NCBI GenBank assembly: GCA_963514095.1
Contig: OY741267.1
Location: forward strand, 11,201,120 to 11,265,119
Direction: 5' to 3'
Length of the DNA: 64,000 bases
Origin: Eutrigla gurnardus
Taxonomy: Eukaryota > Chordata > Actinopteri > Perciformes > Triglidae
In this document: piece by piece, positions 1 through 10,267 of the stretch
Layout of the letters: the number at the start of each line of letters is the position of its first letter
How positions within the stretch are numbered: the first letter of the stretch is position 1
Translations under genes and position numbers: made by a program
Notes under the pieces: model-generated
What the model saw: the letters and a program-made list of their open reading frames with translations, nothing else
Database searches by the model: none
Told to the model about the DNA's origin: nothing

Positions 1-359
1 ATTAAGGAATGTATTTACTCAGTTTTTTTTTTTTTTTTTTTTTACATTTCTGAAATATGTTTTAAATCAACGTCTCTGGGAGGACAAGGTCCAGCTGGAT
101 GGATGGTTTTAAACATGGGACTTTCACCAAGGAGCCCATTGTTTGTTTCCTGTGTGAAACCAAAAGTAAAATGCATTATTTTAAGATCTAAATCTGAACT
201 AGTTTTGTTGCCTTAACCTAAATGTAATTGAGATATACATGCGTATAGAAATGTTGATATGAAAAATATCTGGGTTCAGAAATGTCAAGATTCCAGGTAT
301 CTGTGGTTTGGGGAAACATACGACGGCAACATTTTGTTTAGCAATAGAGTTGATCAACA

Positions 360-830
360 CCTTCTAAGCTAAAGTAGTGGACACAAAGAAGATTGAAGTC
401 AGAGGATCACCATTAGAACTCCTCCTGAGGGAGGTATGATTATCTTTGCCATGAAAAATAATCTCATAAGACCACAACATTTGAACCTCATGGTGGCACC
501 AGAGGAAAAGTCAGAGGATTTATTATCTGGCAACTATGACAAAATTTGGTGCCAATCCATCAAGTAGATTTTGTAATCTTTCTAAGGATACATGATAACT
601 TTGACCTGCTGGTGGCGCTAGAGAAACAGGAAATCACAAAGTTATTCGGGCTTTAGAAAATTAATGTTTGTACTAAATTACAGGGAAATCTATTTAATAG
701 TTTGTGAAATATTTCACTAAAAGCCCAAACTGTCAACCTCATGGTGGTGCTAGAGGAAAGATCAGGGGATCACCAAAGTCAGTCTGATTCTTCCTCTGGG
801 GAACATGAATGCCTGAATCTCACTCCCAAA
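360..830. repeat. Degenerate tandem/interspersed repeat
   Basis: The motif 'aacctcatggtggcaccagaggaaaagtcagagg' type sequence recurs at about 476-520, 598-640 and 726-775, with a related 'gaagtcagaggatcacc' block at about 393-415. Spacing is roughly 120-130 bp. It resembles a very common teleost interspersed repeat; I cannot name the family. Confidence 0.5.
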
Positions 831-1023
831 ATTAACAATTTCAAATCAAATTTGATTTTTTAAATGTTTTTGTCAGTTAAATGAATACATTTTGATAATT
901 GTTCAACAATGGCAGTCATTTATTTCTGCTTAAATGACCAACATGCCGCAGAAAGATTAATAGTATGTCTTCTTTACCATCACACATGACACCTGCGTGG
1001 CATGGGCCACATACAGAGGAGAG

Positions 1024-1026
<3 letters not shown>

Positions 1027-1081
<55 letters not shown>
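1027..1081. repeat. (GT)n microsatellite
   Basis: Uninterrupted GT dinucleotide tract of about 27 units. The poly-Cys/Val and poly-His/Thr open frames across it are artefacts of the repeat. Confidence 0.97.
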
Positions 1082-1083
<2 letters not shown>

Positions 1084-1150
1084 AAGACCCTTCTATCTTT
1101 AACTCGTCAACTCGTCCCCATGTGACCCGTGGGCCAATTAGAGAGCCTAC

Positions 1151-1264
1151 CTGCAGGCGTCTGCCGGGAGAGCAGGCCCGGCGGCGGGGTGCCGTGTTCG
1201 CCGTCCAACCCCGCGGTGTCACTCCGGTTATCCACCCTGCTGGTCATTAGCGGGTCCATCTCTG
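1151..1264 (-). CDS. oc90: OC90 candidate downstream exon
   Basis: Minus-strand open segment of 114 bp with acceptor ...TATCAG before 1264 and donor GTAGGC after 1151. It reads phase 1 to phase 1, matching the phase left by the upstream OC90 exon. The peptide is hydrophilic (contains EMDPLMTSRVDNRSD and TPPPGLLSRQTP) with one N-glycosylation sequon (NRS). It is GC-rich compared with its AT-rich flanks, as expected of an exon. No PLA2-like cysteines are present, so it would be linker. The in-frame donor means the gene would continue off the left edge. Assigned from splice sites, phase and position, not from family homology. Confidence 0.5.
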
Positions 1265-2247
1265 CTGATACAATACACAATACCAGCTCAGGCCGAGTCA
1301 AAACCAAGACACACTTATCATCCGACTGCCCGAGTTACAGCTTTCAGCAGACGCATGCGGTGATGGAAGATTGAAAATAGTCTAAAATAGCAGAATTTGT
1401 TATAAATGCATCAATCCATCTTGTTTATTTTCTCTCTTTCCAAACCATGACTGGGAACACATGTTAATCAGCTTTGATGGAGTCTTTGTATGAAGAAATA
1501 AATCTAATTATCAATTAAATGTCACTCTAAAGAGGATGCTAACAATAAAATCCCCGATATAAAATTAAATGTTTTTTTAATTTCTCGATGTGCTCTCAAT
1601 ATATTAGCAGAGTGGGGAATAAAATTGTCAATTTTTTCTTCAATCTGTTATTTTTTCCTGGACTGTTTCACCTCTCCAACCTTCCCAGAAACGTATATTG
1701 TAACAATTAAAAAACTCATCCTTTAAAACAGATTAAATGCTTAATTGTTCTGTCCTGCACCACACCAATATAATTATATTGTGCTTTAGTTTCATTTTTC
1801 TTAACTTTGAACTTGATTTTTTTTATTTTATTTGTTGTGTAATTTCCAGGAAAGTGCTCTTATAAATAAAATAATAAACCTTCGCTGTATTAACACCTAT
1901 TATTTTTGCATTACAAATTTACTCAACTTCCATTTCCTTTGTTCTTCCCAGATTATTCTGTGAAGTGTGCTGGAGCCTCGGTACCTACTAGTAACATTTT
2001 ACTCCACTAAATAACAATGCCCAACTCCCTGAGTTGTCCAAAGTCCAACATTTAAGTTTTTTTTCGCTCAAACAACTTCCTGATATGTGTTGTTATAGTA
2101 AAAATAAAACGAAATCTGGTAATATGGAAAATTTACCTCTCCAGCTTTCACCATTAAAAATTGTTTGATAAAAAATAGCTTAAACTCATGAACACATATT
2201 TTTTTTGTGTGTGTGCGATGTGCTGAGAAGGAACAGAGAGTTTTAAC

Positions 2248-2298
2248 CTGCCGACAGGAAGGAGGAGTTGGAGAGCAGGTGGCTCACAGAGTCGTTTA
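2248..2298 (-). CDS. oc90: OC90 candidate linker exon
   Basis: A 51-bp minus-strand exon with an excellent acceptor (pyrimidine tract, then CTCAGCAG) and donor GTTAAA. Phase 1-1, compatible with the exons on either side. The peptide contains NDSVSHLLSNSSFLSA with two N-glycosylation sequons (NDS, NSS), in keeping with the glycosylated inter-domain region of otoconin-90. The assignment is inferred from splice signals and phase. Confidence 0.5.
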
Positions 2299-3592
2299 CT
2301 GCTGAGAGAAGGAGGACAAAGGAAAGGAAGATAAATTAATTTCCTGTATCTAGTCTAGTCACTTTGCAGATTCAGATTTGCATGACAACATATCAACAAA
2401 TAAATTATTTATAATTATAGGTTAAGGTAGGACGTTACTGATCCACTGGTGCCACCCAGCAGTTTATGAATCAATTCAATGAAAAAAAATAATATACCAT
2501 TATTTTGAAATGGGCCATTTTCATAAGGAGTACAGTTCTTCTACTACTTTTATACTTCAGTATTGAATGCAAGACTTTTACTTGTCTAGTACAAGTACAA
2601 GTACAGATACTTGTGTAGTATTGATTCAACTTCTTTACTCGAGTACAAGTGAGAAAGTACAGGCTCTGAAATGTACTCAAAGCAGAAAGTAAAAAGTATC
2701 TCTATGAAGGACATTTCTACCTCACGTCACATTAATGAGAAAAGAAAGAAGCGATAATTCCCCTCAAATGTTTTCCTGTTGGCGTATTAGGCACTGCAGC
2801 GCCCAGTGAACCTCATGCGAAGTGCATTGTGGGTAGAGAACAGACGTAGTATAAATAGCGAGCTAGTCCAGGGAGGGAGTGGAGGGAGCCGGGTCAAACA
2901 AACAGGATTTTTCACGGTTTTGTCACTTCAGTTGTTTAGTGAAGTGAAGCCACACTCTTTTCCTAAATCTAAGGGCTTTTGTTGTCTAGAAACCCTTTGC
3001 CCCCTTCAATCCTTGATTGGTTCACCAAGCGAACTTTTTAGCATCCATCAAGTTCTAGGATTATTTGGCCTATAGAACATATGAGACACGTCACATCATG
3101 ACATCATCAAGAAAAGCCTATTTAAAGTTCATCTCATGTTCAAACTGTATTCTGTTTATTCAAATGGAAAAACTCCACATGAACTGTGCGACGGTCTTCC
3201 AACTGGCTTAACACAACTCTTCCTTTGAAGTTGGCATAAATGAATAAAATGAATAAAGTCCTCTACCTCCACTCTTCCTGGTTCTGAGAGACGGATCAAA
3301 GGAACCCGTACAATCCTGTGCGTGGGCAGGAAGCTGCAGGATTAAGCGCCAAGAAGTCATCGTTTTAATTGGCCGAGAGCCACGGCGGTGTGACTCACCC
3401 ATCTGCCTTCCTACCCAATCAATTGCCCCCTTTTGATCTGACATGGCCGACCCGGTCGGACTGACGCACGGTCGGACTGACGCATTGTCTGGAGAAAGCT
3501 GATGTGGACATTTTGGCGGTGGTGCCCTCTATAAGCTCCCTGACTCGGCGTCATTGGATCAGCTGAAGTGTGCTGCTGTCACTGGCGCTCAC
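2299..3592 (-). other. OC90 intron
   Basis: Intron between the candidate exon at 2248 and the exon at 3593. It contains an alternative possible terminal exon at about 3167-3280: a CTCAG acceptor followed by roughly 40 open codons ending at a TAA inside an AATAAA-like signal. I treat that as less likely than the exons at 2248 and 1151. Confidence 0.4.
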
Positions 3593-3640
3593 CTGCTCCT
3601 CTGAAGGCTTCGCCGGTCTCCCCGGTGCTGCTGAGCACAT
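3593..3640 (-). CDS. oc90: OC90 exon after the PLA2-like domain
   Basis: A 48-bp exon with acceptor TTTCAG and donor GTGAGC, phase 1-1. The peptide reads VLSSTGETGEAFRGA after a junction Asp completed from the previous exon. It is a low-complexity polar linker directly after the first PLA2-like domain. Both splice sites fit consensus and the phase matches the PLA2 exon at 4104-4235. Confidence 0.7.
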
Positions 3641-4103
3641 CTGAAACACAGAATCAAACTAATGAGAGACCCACGCTGCTGTTGGGTCTATGCTATGTGT
3701 TCATCCTTCATATGCTTCCACGAGATCAAAAAACACAAGGCTCACCTTCACTTTTGATGTACATGTAGAGCTGAGGGATTTATTGATGATTCAGGTCATG
3801 ATTTTATTTTAGCATAAGATTAGAAAGTGTCTTGTTTATTTGTAATATTCGGACATAAAACAGCCTACATCAAATATGTATGTTTAACCATCATATTCTC
3901 CTTCTAATAATCTCTAATGTCACATTTGATTGTGTTTAAATGCATATTAAACAAATCGTTTCTGGAAGCAGGAGTCAAAATGATGAATTTGAAAAGTGCT
4001 TATGCTGCACATTACTGTTGAATGTCCACAGAAAGTGGTGTGTTAGCTTCTACTCTGCAGGTCTATCAGACTGCTGCCCTCGTTTCTCCTGTGATGGAGT
4101 TAC

Positions 4104-4235
4104 CTGATTGATTTGTAGCAGAGCAGGACGACTCGGCGAGGCCCCTCAGTGTTGAGTTGTATGTGCTCAGAGTCATGCAGTCGATGGCAGCCTGGTCACA
4201 TTCACAGAACATCTGCTGACACCGGTCACCAGCGT
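4104..4235 (-). CDS. oc90: OC90 exon: PLA2-like domain, C-terminal part
   Basis: A 132-bp exon (acceptor CTCGGAG, donor GTAACT). It encodes DAGDRCQQMFCECDQAAIDC and continues through three further cysteine-spaced segments. The CECDQAA block is the family signature of the long anti-parallel helix of secreted PLA2, and its Asp corresponds to the active-site Asp99 position. Sequons NST and NQS follow. The first codon is completed by the G left by the exon at 5249, giving Asp. In otoconin-90 this domain is a structural scaffold of the otoconial/otolith matrix, not a lipase. Confidence 0.9.
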
Positions 4236-5248
4236 CTCCGAGATAAAGGAAAGATTGTGAATTAATGGAAAAAATGAAAAGGAAAGAGGAAGATGAGAAG
4301 ACTGACTCACTCTCATGTCTGTTCAGCAGCTGTTAGCTTAGCACAACGTCACAGCTAGCCTGGCTCTGTCTGAATGAAACACAATCCTCCCAGCACCACT
4401 GAAGCTCTCTAGTTAACATGTTAGATCCAAGTGGCGACCTCCAGAGCTCAAAGGTTATGCCAATGAAGCACCAAAAGGAAGTTGATCCCCATCGACCCCC
4501 ATGTTGAAATAAATGCTCATCTTTATAGCAGAAATAAACATATTTACATATTTATATATATTGGTCTCTATAGCTAATCTCCCTGTTCATGACAACTGTA
4601 TGCTGGGTAAATTCTTATATAACTGATCTGCTTTAAATGATGCTGGCTACCGTGTGTTGGTGAAATGTTGGTATTATTTGATTTCTATAACGTTAATGTA
4701 TTCATTAGCAGGTATTGTGTCTGAGTTCACCAAACCAGGCTTGTTAAGGTAGCTTGTTGTACTAACAGACACTCTAAAGACTTGGCTGTTCATTTATTCT
4801 GGTAATTTCACCAGCTCAAAATAAGCTAGTTGTAGCTGGTAACTTAGCATCTACTAAAAGTACCCGGCCCCACCGGGCCTTGCTCCTCTCTAACTCCACT
4901 CCCTTGTTCCAATATGGTAATTTCTGGCTAAAAAATCCAAGATGGCGACGACCAAAATGCTAAACCTGATGCTTGAAAATGGCAGTTCACCAAACAATGG
5001 GTGACACCACAGCAGTTTGTTCTTTTTTGTTTGAACCATATAAAAACCAAAATGTAAAACCCACAATGTGTGGTTTTATGTAAAGGACTATTTCTTCGCC
5101 GGATGCAGTTACTTCCTGTAGTCTTGGTGCCAACGTGAGGTTGCCAGACTTAATGAACAAGAGTTAAAAAAAAAAATAATAATCTAACTCTTGGCAAGAA
5201 AGCAATTTAGCTAATTTCACAAAATCTCCTTTAGATAGTTAGTCTTAC
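4236..5248 (-). other. OC90 intron
   Basis: AT-rich intron. Around 4930-5045 it carries sequence ('aagatggcgacgaccaaaatgc', 'caccaaacaatgggtgac') resembling a second copy at about 17745-17840, an unclassified short interspersed repeat. Nothing else is recognisable. Confidence 0.5.
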
Positions 5249-5355
5249 CACAGCTGGTGTTTGCAGCAGAACAGGTGAAGTTGTTGGGAAGGGGAGGCAG
5301 CTCCTGCCTGCAGGGGGCAGCGTTCTGATAACACAGCCTGTGAGTCTCACAGCAG
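5249..5355 (-). CDS. oc90: OC90 exon: PLA2-like domain, active-site helix
   Basis: A 107-bp exon (acceptor TTGTAG, donor GTAAGA). It encodes CCETHRLCYQNAAPC and then LPPLPNNFTCSAANTSC. This is the CCxxHxxCY helix of secreted phospholipase A2. The catalytic His is retained, but the next residue, Asp49 in active enzymes (calcium ligand), is Arg. That fits otoconins, which are non-catalytic PLA2 derivatives. Two sequons (NFT, NTS) are present. Phase joins correctly with both neighbours. Confidence 0.93.
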
Positions 5356-6754
5356 CTACAACAAAGAATAAATTAAATCAATATGTTTGAAATAACACAA
5401 TTGTTACATTTAAGAATTCTTGTCTGCTGAGTGTGTAGTTTTTATTGTCAGTGACCTGTTAAGTAGAGATCTGGGTACTTCTTCCATTACTTCCACCATC
5501 TCAGCGTGGCTGTGCCTGCTGCCACGGACTACTACTTGATACATGCTTCTGTTAATACTACCACTACTGTTAACGCTACTACTACCATACTACCAACACC
5601 AAATGCAGTTGGAACCCAAGGGCCTGGGCTGCACGTTATTTCTGCCTAAAAGCCTATTAAGGCAGTTTTTTCTCGCCACTGTCGCTGTAACGCTTGCCCC
5701 TGGGTGATGTTGGGACTTTGAAAATGTGTTGACTCTTGAAATTTTGAGCGTATTCTAGTCCTGCTCAATATTAAGTGTCCTGAGATGACTTCTGTTGTTT
5801 GACACTATAAAATTGAATTGAATTGAATTTATCACGACCTTGGGTGTTTGAAAGGCACCAACAAATAAAATGTATTATTATTATTATTATTATTATTACT
5901 GTGGGTTAAATCATTTTCTTTCAGATTCATGACTCTTTTCTCTCCACTGTGATTTCAATTAAACTAGTTTTCACTGACAGTAAACTGTCTCGGTCACCAT
6001 CTTCGTTTTTTTCAGAGAAACGTCATAACGTAACATAATATTATGCAACATGATGATGTTTATAAATCATTTATCATCTTGTAAATCCAACTACATAGAC
6101 TCAGTTGTTGTTCCTGCTGGGAGTCACTCAGCTGACCTTCAGACACACAGTCGCTTCACACACCTGCATTTACTTTGACTTTGTCCAACACTATCGCTCC
6201 TTCACACACAATGTGTTTTAAGGTCTGCAAAGCGTTACATTTAAAATTAGATTCGGGGCTACACTTAAGACATTCAGGGTTTAAGTCCCGGTTAAATGAC
6301 CTGGCGATGCCACTGGTTGTAACAACTCAACCAAAATATTGGTTTTCCTTCCTTTTTCTCCTAAAGTGATCTGGTATTCACAAGAAATACAGATAAGATG
6401 GAATCCTGAAAATAATCCTTTATGTAGCAGGAACATCATTTTATTTATCTGGTGACCACATCTTCATCTTCTGGGGTCGTCCACTGAGGACTGCTGGTCC
6501 ACCAGGACACACTAGACTCTCCTCATTAAATGAATAAAACATCTCATGGGGGATGGGAGGGTTTGTTTATCCGTACCAATGAGTCTCCAATGTTTTGAAT
6601 CCTCCCTCTCCAGCCAGTAGTCAAAAATCTTTCCGCCCATCTGAGTTTTAAAACTCTTCCGGCCCACTTTGCACATTCCCGCCTCCGGCCCCTGAATTCA
6701 ATTAAGCCACCATGCTGTATTTCAAACAGCTGCTGTGATCAGAGTCTTACTCAC
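5356..6754 (-). other. OC90 intron
   Basis: Contains the LINE-type repeat at 5498-5830 and the (TTA)n tract at 5875-5897. No other coding or RNA feature is seen. Confidence 0.6.
5498..5830 (+). repeat. LINE 3'-end-type repeat, copy 1 (Rex1-like?)
   Basis: Runs from 'cgtggctgtgcctgctgcc' to a (GAATT)n-type tail. It is closely similar to 29360-29700 and more distantly to 8045-8295. The shared 3' part ('gtcctgagatgacttctgttg' then 'cactataaa..attgaattgaa') is typical of fish LINE 3' ends, possibly Rex1. It is followed at 5853-5897 by another LINE-like tail, 'aataaaatg' plus (TTA)n. Confidence 0.6.
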
Positions 6755-6929
6755 ATGTCCAGAGGATCCACAGGGTTCCCGGCGGCCACATATCTGCAGG
6801 AGCAGCCGTAATCTTCCAGGTCGCGTGGACAAAGCCCCGTCGCACAGCGGAGCTTCAGGACAAAACTCAGCAGCGAGGGGAAATTATCGACGACCGAGTG
6901 GAGCCAGGTGAAGCGCAGGCCGAGGCAAT
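6755..6929 (-). CDS. oc90: OC90 exon: PLA2-like domain, N-terminal part
   Basis: A 175-bp exon with acceptor TCCATGCAG and consensus donor GTGAGT. The peptide includes CLGLRFTWLHSVVDNFPSLL and the segment GLCPRDLEDYGCSCR. YGCSC corresponds to the PLA2 calcium-loop signature YGCxCG, with its last Gly replaced by Arg. The final codon is completed with C from the next exon to give Ile, producing the run LDICCETH. The PLA2 calcium-loop and active-site helix are thus in the normal order. Confidence 0.93.
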
Positions 6930-7679
6930 CTGCATGGAGAGAAGGGAAACGAGTAGAGACAAACACACAGAGGCTGTAACAGCAACACTACTGCCTGCAT
7001 CATGTAGGTGGAGAGCGGAGTGATTCAATCATAGATAATCCTGTCGGCAGGCAACCAGAGAAGCATGCAGGGCATGAATGATGGCCTGATGAATGGCAAA
7101 ATGATTCAGGCCACAGCTCTCCGCATGCCAGGTGAATCCACAGTGCTGATTAGGACTACAGGCGTCCCTGAAAAGCACAGCTTGTGAATCAGTCAACCTT
7201 GATGTCACCAACATCAGAAAATACCACAAAAAGTCAGGCGGCGTTAAAGCTGCTGCTTGTTGGGAAACGAGGATTCAGTCTGAACAATTACCGTCTGACC
7301 TGAGTGAGACGCTGCTGTCGAGACACTGACACAACCAAAAAAACACACTGAACACAGTTAAAAACATTTTTATCATTCTTTGGATTTGCAAAATACATGC
7401 TCCTAAAGCTAAAACATACATTGTTGCAACTCACATGGCTATGTCATGGAGTACGTTTACGTGTACAGAAGTAATCTGGTTTTGAGTGTTATCCTGCTTT
7501 TGATCATATTTGAATATGGCATTTGTGTGGAACATCATAGGTATAGGTGATTATAACAGTGTCTTTATTTGTCACCATCTTAGCCATTGTGTTCTGTACC
7601 AACAATCAATTTCTCTACTGATTTAAGAAATTGATACAGATCTGCACTGTTCTTGTTACTAATTCGACTCCTCCTGGGA

Positions 7680-8295
7680 TTACTCCTGGGAGTCTGGCTG
7701 TGCTTTTTAGTCCAGCAGAGTCCGCTGAGGTCCGGACCGACGCAGACTGCTAGCTGGTCTGATAATGGAAGCATCGTATTGTGGCTCCACCTGCTGCTGT
7801 GATGCTGCTCATCATCACTGACTGCTTTCTGGTCTACAGCGACATGTTGGAGCACATGTTGGAGATCGAACCATCCATGTGTTTTTTTATTATTGTTTTA
7901 TAGTCTGCTATTATTGTTTTTATGTTTTTATTGTTGTTTTATAGTCTGTTATTATTGTACTGGATTTGTTGTAAAGTGTATTGAGACCATGTACCATGGT
8001 GATTTTGCACTTTAAATAATAAATTGATTGATTGATTGATCTAAACATGGCTGTGCCGACCACTGTTAATATTACTACTACTGTTAATACTACTATGACT
8101 AATACTAATACAAACACCAAATGCAGATGAAACTCAAGAGCTTGATCTGCTTCATTTGTCTGCTGTAACTCTTGGGTGAAGTTAGGACTTAAAAATGCAA
8201 TGACTTCATGAGCTTGTTCTAGTCCTGCTCGATGTGTAAAGTGTAACTTTACACATCTTTTGTTGGGATATGGCATTATAAATGAACCTGAATTG
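7680..8295 (+). repeat. LINE 3'-end-type repeat, copy 2, with nested insertion
   Basis: The first part (7685-7860, 'gtctggctgtgctttttagtccagcagagtccg') matches 29206-29345. The second part (8045-8295) matches the second half of the copies at 5498 and 29360. The 7870-8040 block between them ends 'ctttaaataataaattgattgattgattgat', a separate retroelement 3' tail inserted into the copy. Confidence 0.6.
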
Positions 8296-9002
8296 GAGTG
8301 ATGATAGTTAGTCGTACATTATTCCAGAGTGTTCACTGAGCGTTTCTCAAAAAAACAAATGATACTAAGACAAACCTGAGACTTTCTTGACATGCGAAAT
8401 TATCTTTTAAATGAACAAACATCATGTTTAATTCATGGTACAATTCAAACGGGATCCAATAATTATTTGTCTCTCATGGTTAAATACCGTTTATATTCAT
8501 ACACTTCTATTTTCAACACTTAAGGAAGCTTTATGTGCCTATTTATGGGGGTTCATTTGGTTCATATAGACATGGGCTTACGTCTTCCTTTCTCTAAGCT
8601 TATATATCAAACATGATGTACCATAATCTAAATCGGCATGAAATCATTCATGTTTTCATCACTGTCTGAGTTGTTATCTCTCCATGCATGCTATATAAAT
8701 AGAGTTTGTTTCACTGGTGAAAATATTTTAAAAGAAATGTCAAGAAATGTCTTCCGTAGTTACACCAAACCTCTAATCCCAAACAATAAACCTTCTTTAA
8801 CTTATCTTCTAGTCAGATAATAGAAATACTGAAAAATGTAATACTCAACTGGCAATAAACTAGAGTATTGATTTTAACATTGAAGAAAGTCAAATAAATA
8901 TGTAAATATGAGTTGTAGTATATTTTGTTTAGTCAAGTGTTTGCAACATTGAACTCTTCAAACAGAAGCAATTTACTTTCACAGCTTGTGTTTTAAATTG
9001 TG

Positions 9003-9024
9003 GGCGGGGGGGGGGGGGGGGGGG
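9003..9024. repeat. Poly(G) tract
   Basis: A run of about twenty G interrupted once by C near its start; a potential G-quadruplex in an OC90 intron. Confidence 0.9.
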
Positions 9025-9450
9025 AATTGAGCAATTTACAGGGCAACTATCTGAGATGCATCACCATGTTTTCGAGGGTCATTAGATGATGATTCCATCT
9101 GTTTTTAAAGAAAGTGTCTCTGCTCTGTGAAACAGAACTTCTACATACATTCATATTCGTTTTTGTATAACAAATATCCTTGAGATTAGAGTTCTATTAG
9201 GATATTTGTTAATAAACTAACTGATGGTTAACCCAGATATACTGTATTTAGCTGCATATGACAGTGAACACACTGAACCCCCATCAGCACGCTGACCTTT
9301 CTTTCTCATTTGAAATGCCTCGTGACGGATCGTTTGAACTCAATGAACCAACGAATCGCCGACTTCGATTAGCAGATCCATTAATTAATATGAAGCAGAG
9401 CTGTGCGTCTCGTGTGCCACGTTGCTCATTACACAATGTTTCATCCTCAC

Positions 9451-9519
9451 CAGCCATGCCATCTGGGTTTTGGTCGCCGGCCTCTGGGTCCAGACAAAAG
9501 ATGGAGCTGGCCGAAAGTG
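9451..9519 (-). CDS. oc90: OC90 exon between signal peptide and PLA2-like domain
   Basis: A 69-bp exon (acceptor TTGTCTTCAG, donor GTGAGG). The peptide LSASSIFCLDPEAGDQNPDG begins the mature protein. Its first codon is completed by the G of the signal-peptide exon (Ala), and its last G joins the next exon to give Asp. All phases are consistent. Confidence 0.85.
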
Positions 9520-9995
9520 CTGAAGACAAAAGATGAGTCATTATTATAATGAGGATTTGATTAACATTTAACACATCAGTAAACCATCATGTTACATCGT
9601 GCCACATTAGTGTAATTACTAAAACACATGAAACCATCACAGAAAAGTCTGTTGGACCAGCGTTTGAGAAGGCCTCTTCCACTTTTCTCTGTTAATCTCA
9701 CAATAAACTCATCCTGGTAGATTTCCAATATAGGGATGATGGATAATGAAAAAGCTGTCTATCTTGCTATCATGGAAGACGTGAAAATTAGAGCCTGATT
9801 AAAGCAATATTTTAACTTAAATACATTTTTTTTTAAAGATTTATACTTTATACTTATATTTTTATATTTTACTTATATTTTAATTTTAACAGGGAGACTG
9901 CTGTGATATATGATCATCTTATAAACGGTTATTTGAATGTGATTTAAACCCAGGATGGTATGTATGTTTATGGGAACGTGGAAGGGAACACTCAC

Positions 9996-10038
9996 CGTTT
10001 GGAACAGCAGATAGCATGAAAATCCATATCAGAAACAT
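9996..10038 (-). CDS. oc90: OC90 first coding exon (signal peptide)
   Basis: The start ATG is at 10038. It encodes MFLIWIFMLSAVPN followed by a junction Ala, a compact hydrophobic signal peptide with small residues at the likely cleavage site. Donor GTGAGTG is consensus. A strong acceptor (pyrimidine tract then GAATGCAG) sits just upstream at 10048, so this exon is 9996-10047 with 9 nt of 5'UTR and a noncoding exon farther right. A possible noncoding exon donor (CCTGAACAG|GTTAGC) lies at 10816/10817. The protein is secreted: otoconin-90 is the main matrix protein of mammalian otoconia. Confidence 0.87.
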
Positions 10039-10200
10039 GACTTGTACCTGCATTCAGAGAGAGAAGAACAAATCTCAGAAGTCCCATTAAGTCAGAGAGA
10101 GACTAATAAATTGTGCTGTGAGCATCATTATTGCAAAGCAAGGCTATAACTTGGAACATCTTCTTGGCTTAAACAAATCAATGAGCACCCACACTGTGAG

Positions 10201-10202
<2 letters not shown>

Positions 10203-10264
<62 letters not shown>
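10203..10264. repeat. (CA)n microsatellite
   Basis: Uninterrupted tract of about 31 CA units; open frames across it are artefacts. Confidence 0.97.

Positions 10265-10267
<3 letters not shown>

Larger units (their letters stand above)
1..1150. other. Left-edge noncoding DNA (OC90 intron or 3' region)
   Basis: No exon is convincing here. A stretch at about 66-172 resembles sequence near 53690-53815 and 23367-23425 (shared core around 'catgggactttcacc'), so it is an interspersed repeat. Positions 360-830 hold several degenerate copies of a unit carrying 'cctcatggtggcgctagagg'-like sequence. A long (GT)n tract lies at 1027-1081. The OC90 exon at 1151 ends in a donor, so this block should be intron unless the gene ends elsewhere. 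Confidence 0.5.
6930..9450 (-). other. OC90 intron
   Basis: Holds a LINE-type repeat copy at about 7680-8295, itself split by a second insertion at about 7870-8040 with a (TTGAT)n tail; a poly-G tract of about 20 at 9003-9024; and a short perfect inverted repeat at 9168-9180/9199-9211. No coding exon with consistent phase was found. Confidence 0.55.

Noticed and set aside
3167..3280. Alternative OC90 terminal exon of about 40 codons ending at AATAAA
   Set aside because: Acceptor and phase fit, but the composition is AT-rich and the farther candidate exons have better splice sites. Kept only as an alternative.
8638..8820. 60-codon plus-strand frame
   Set aside because: No splice context, family signature or composition difference.
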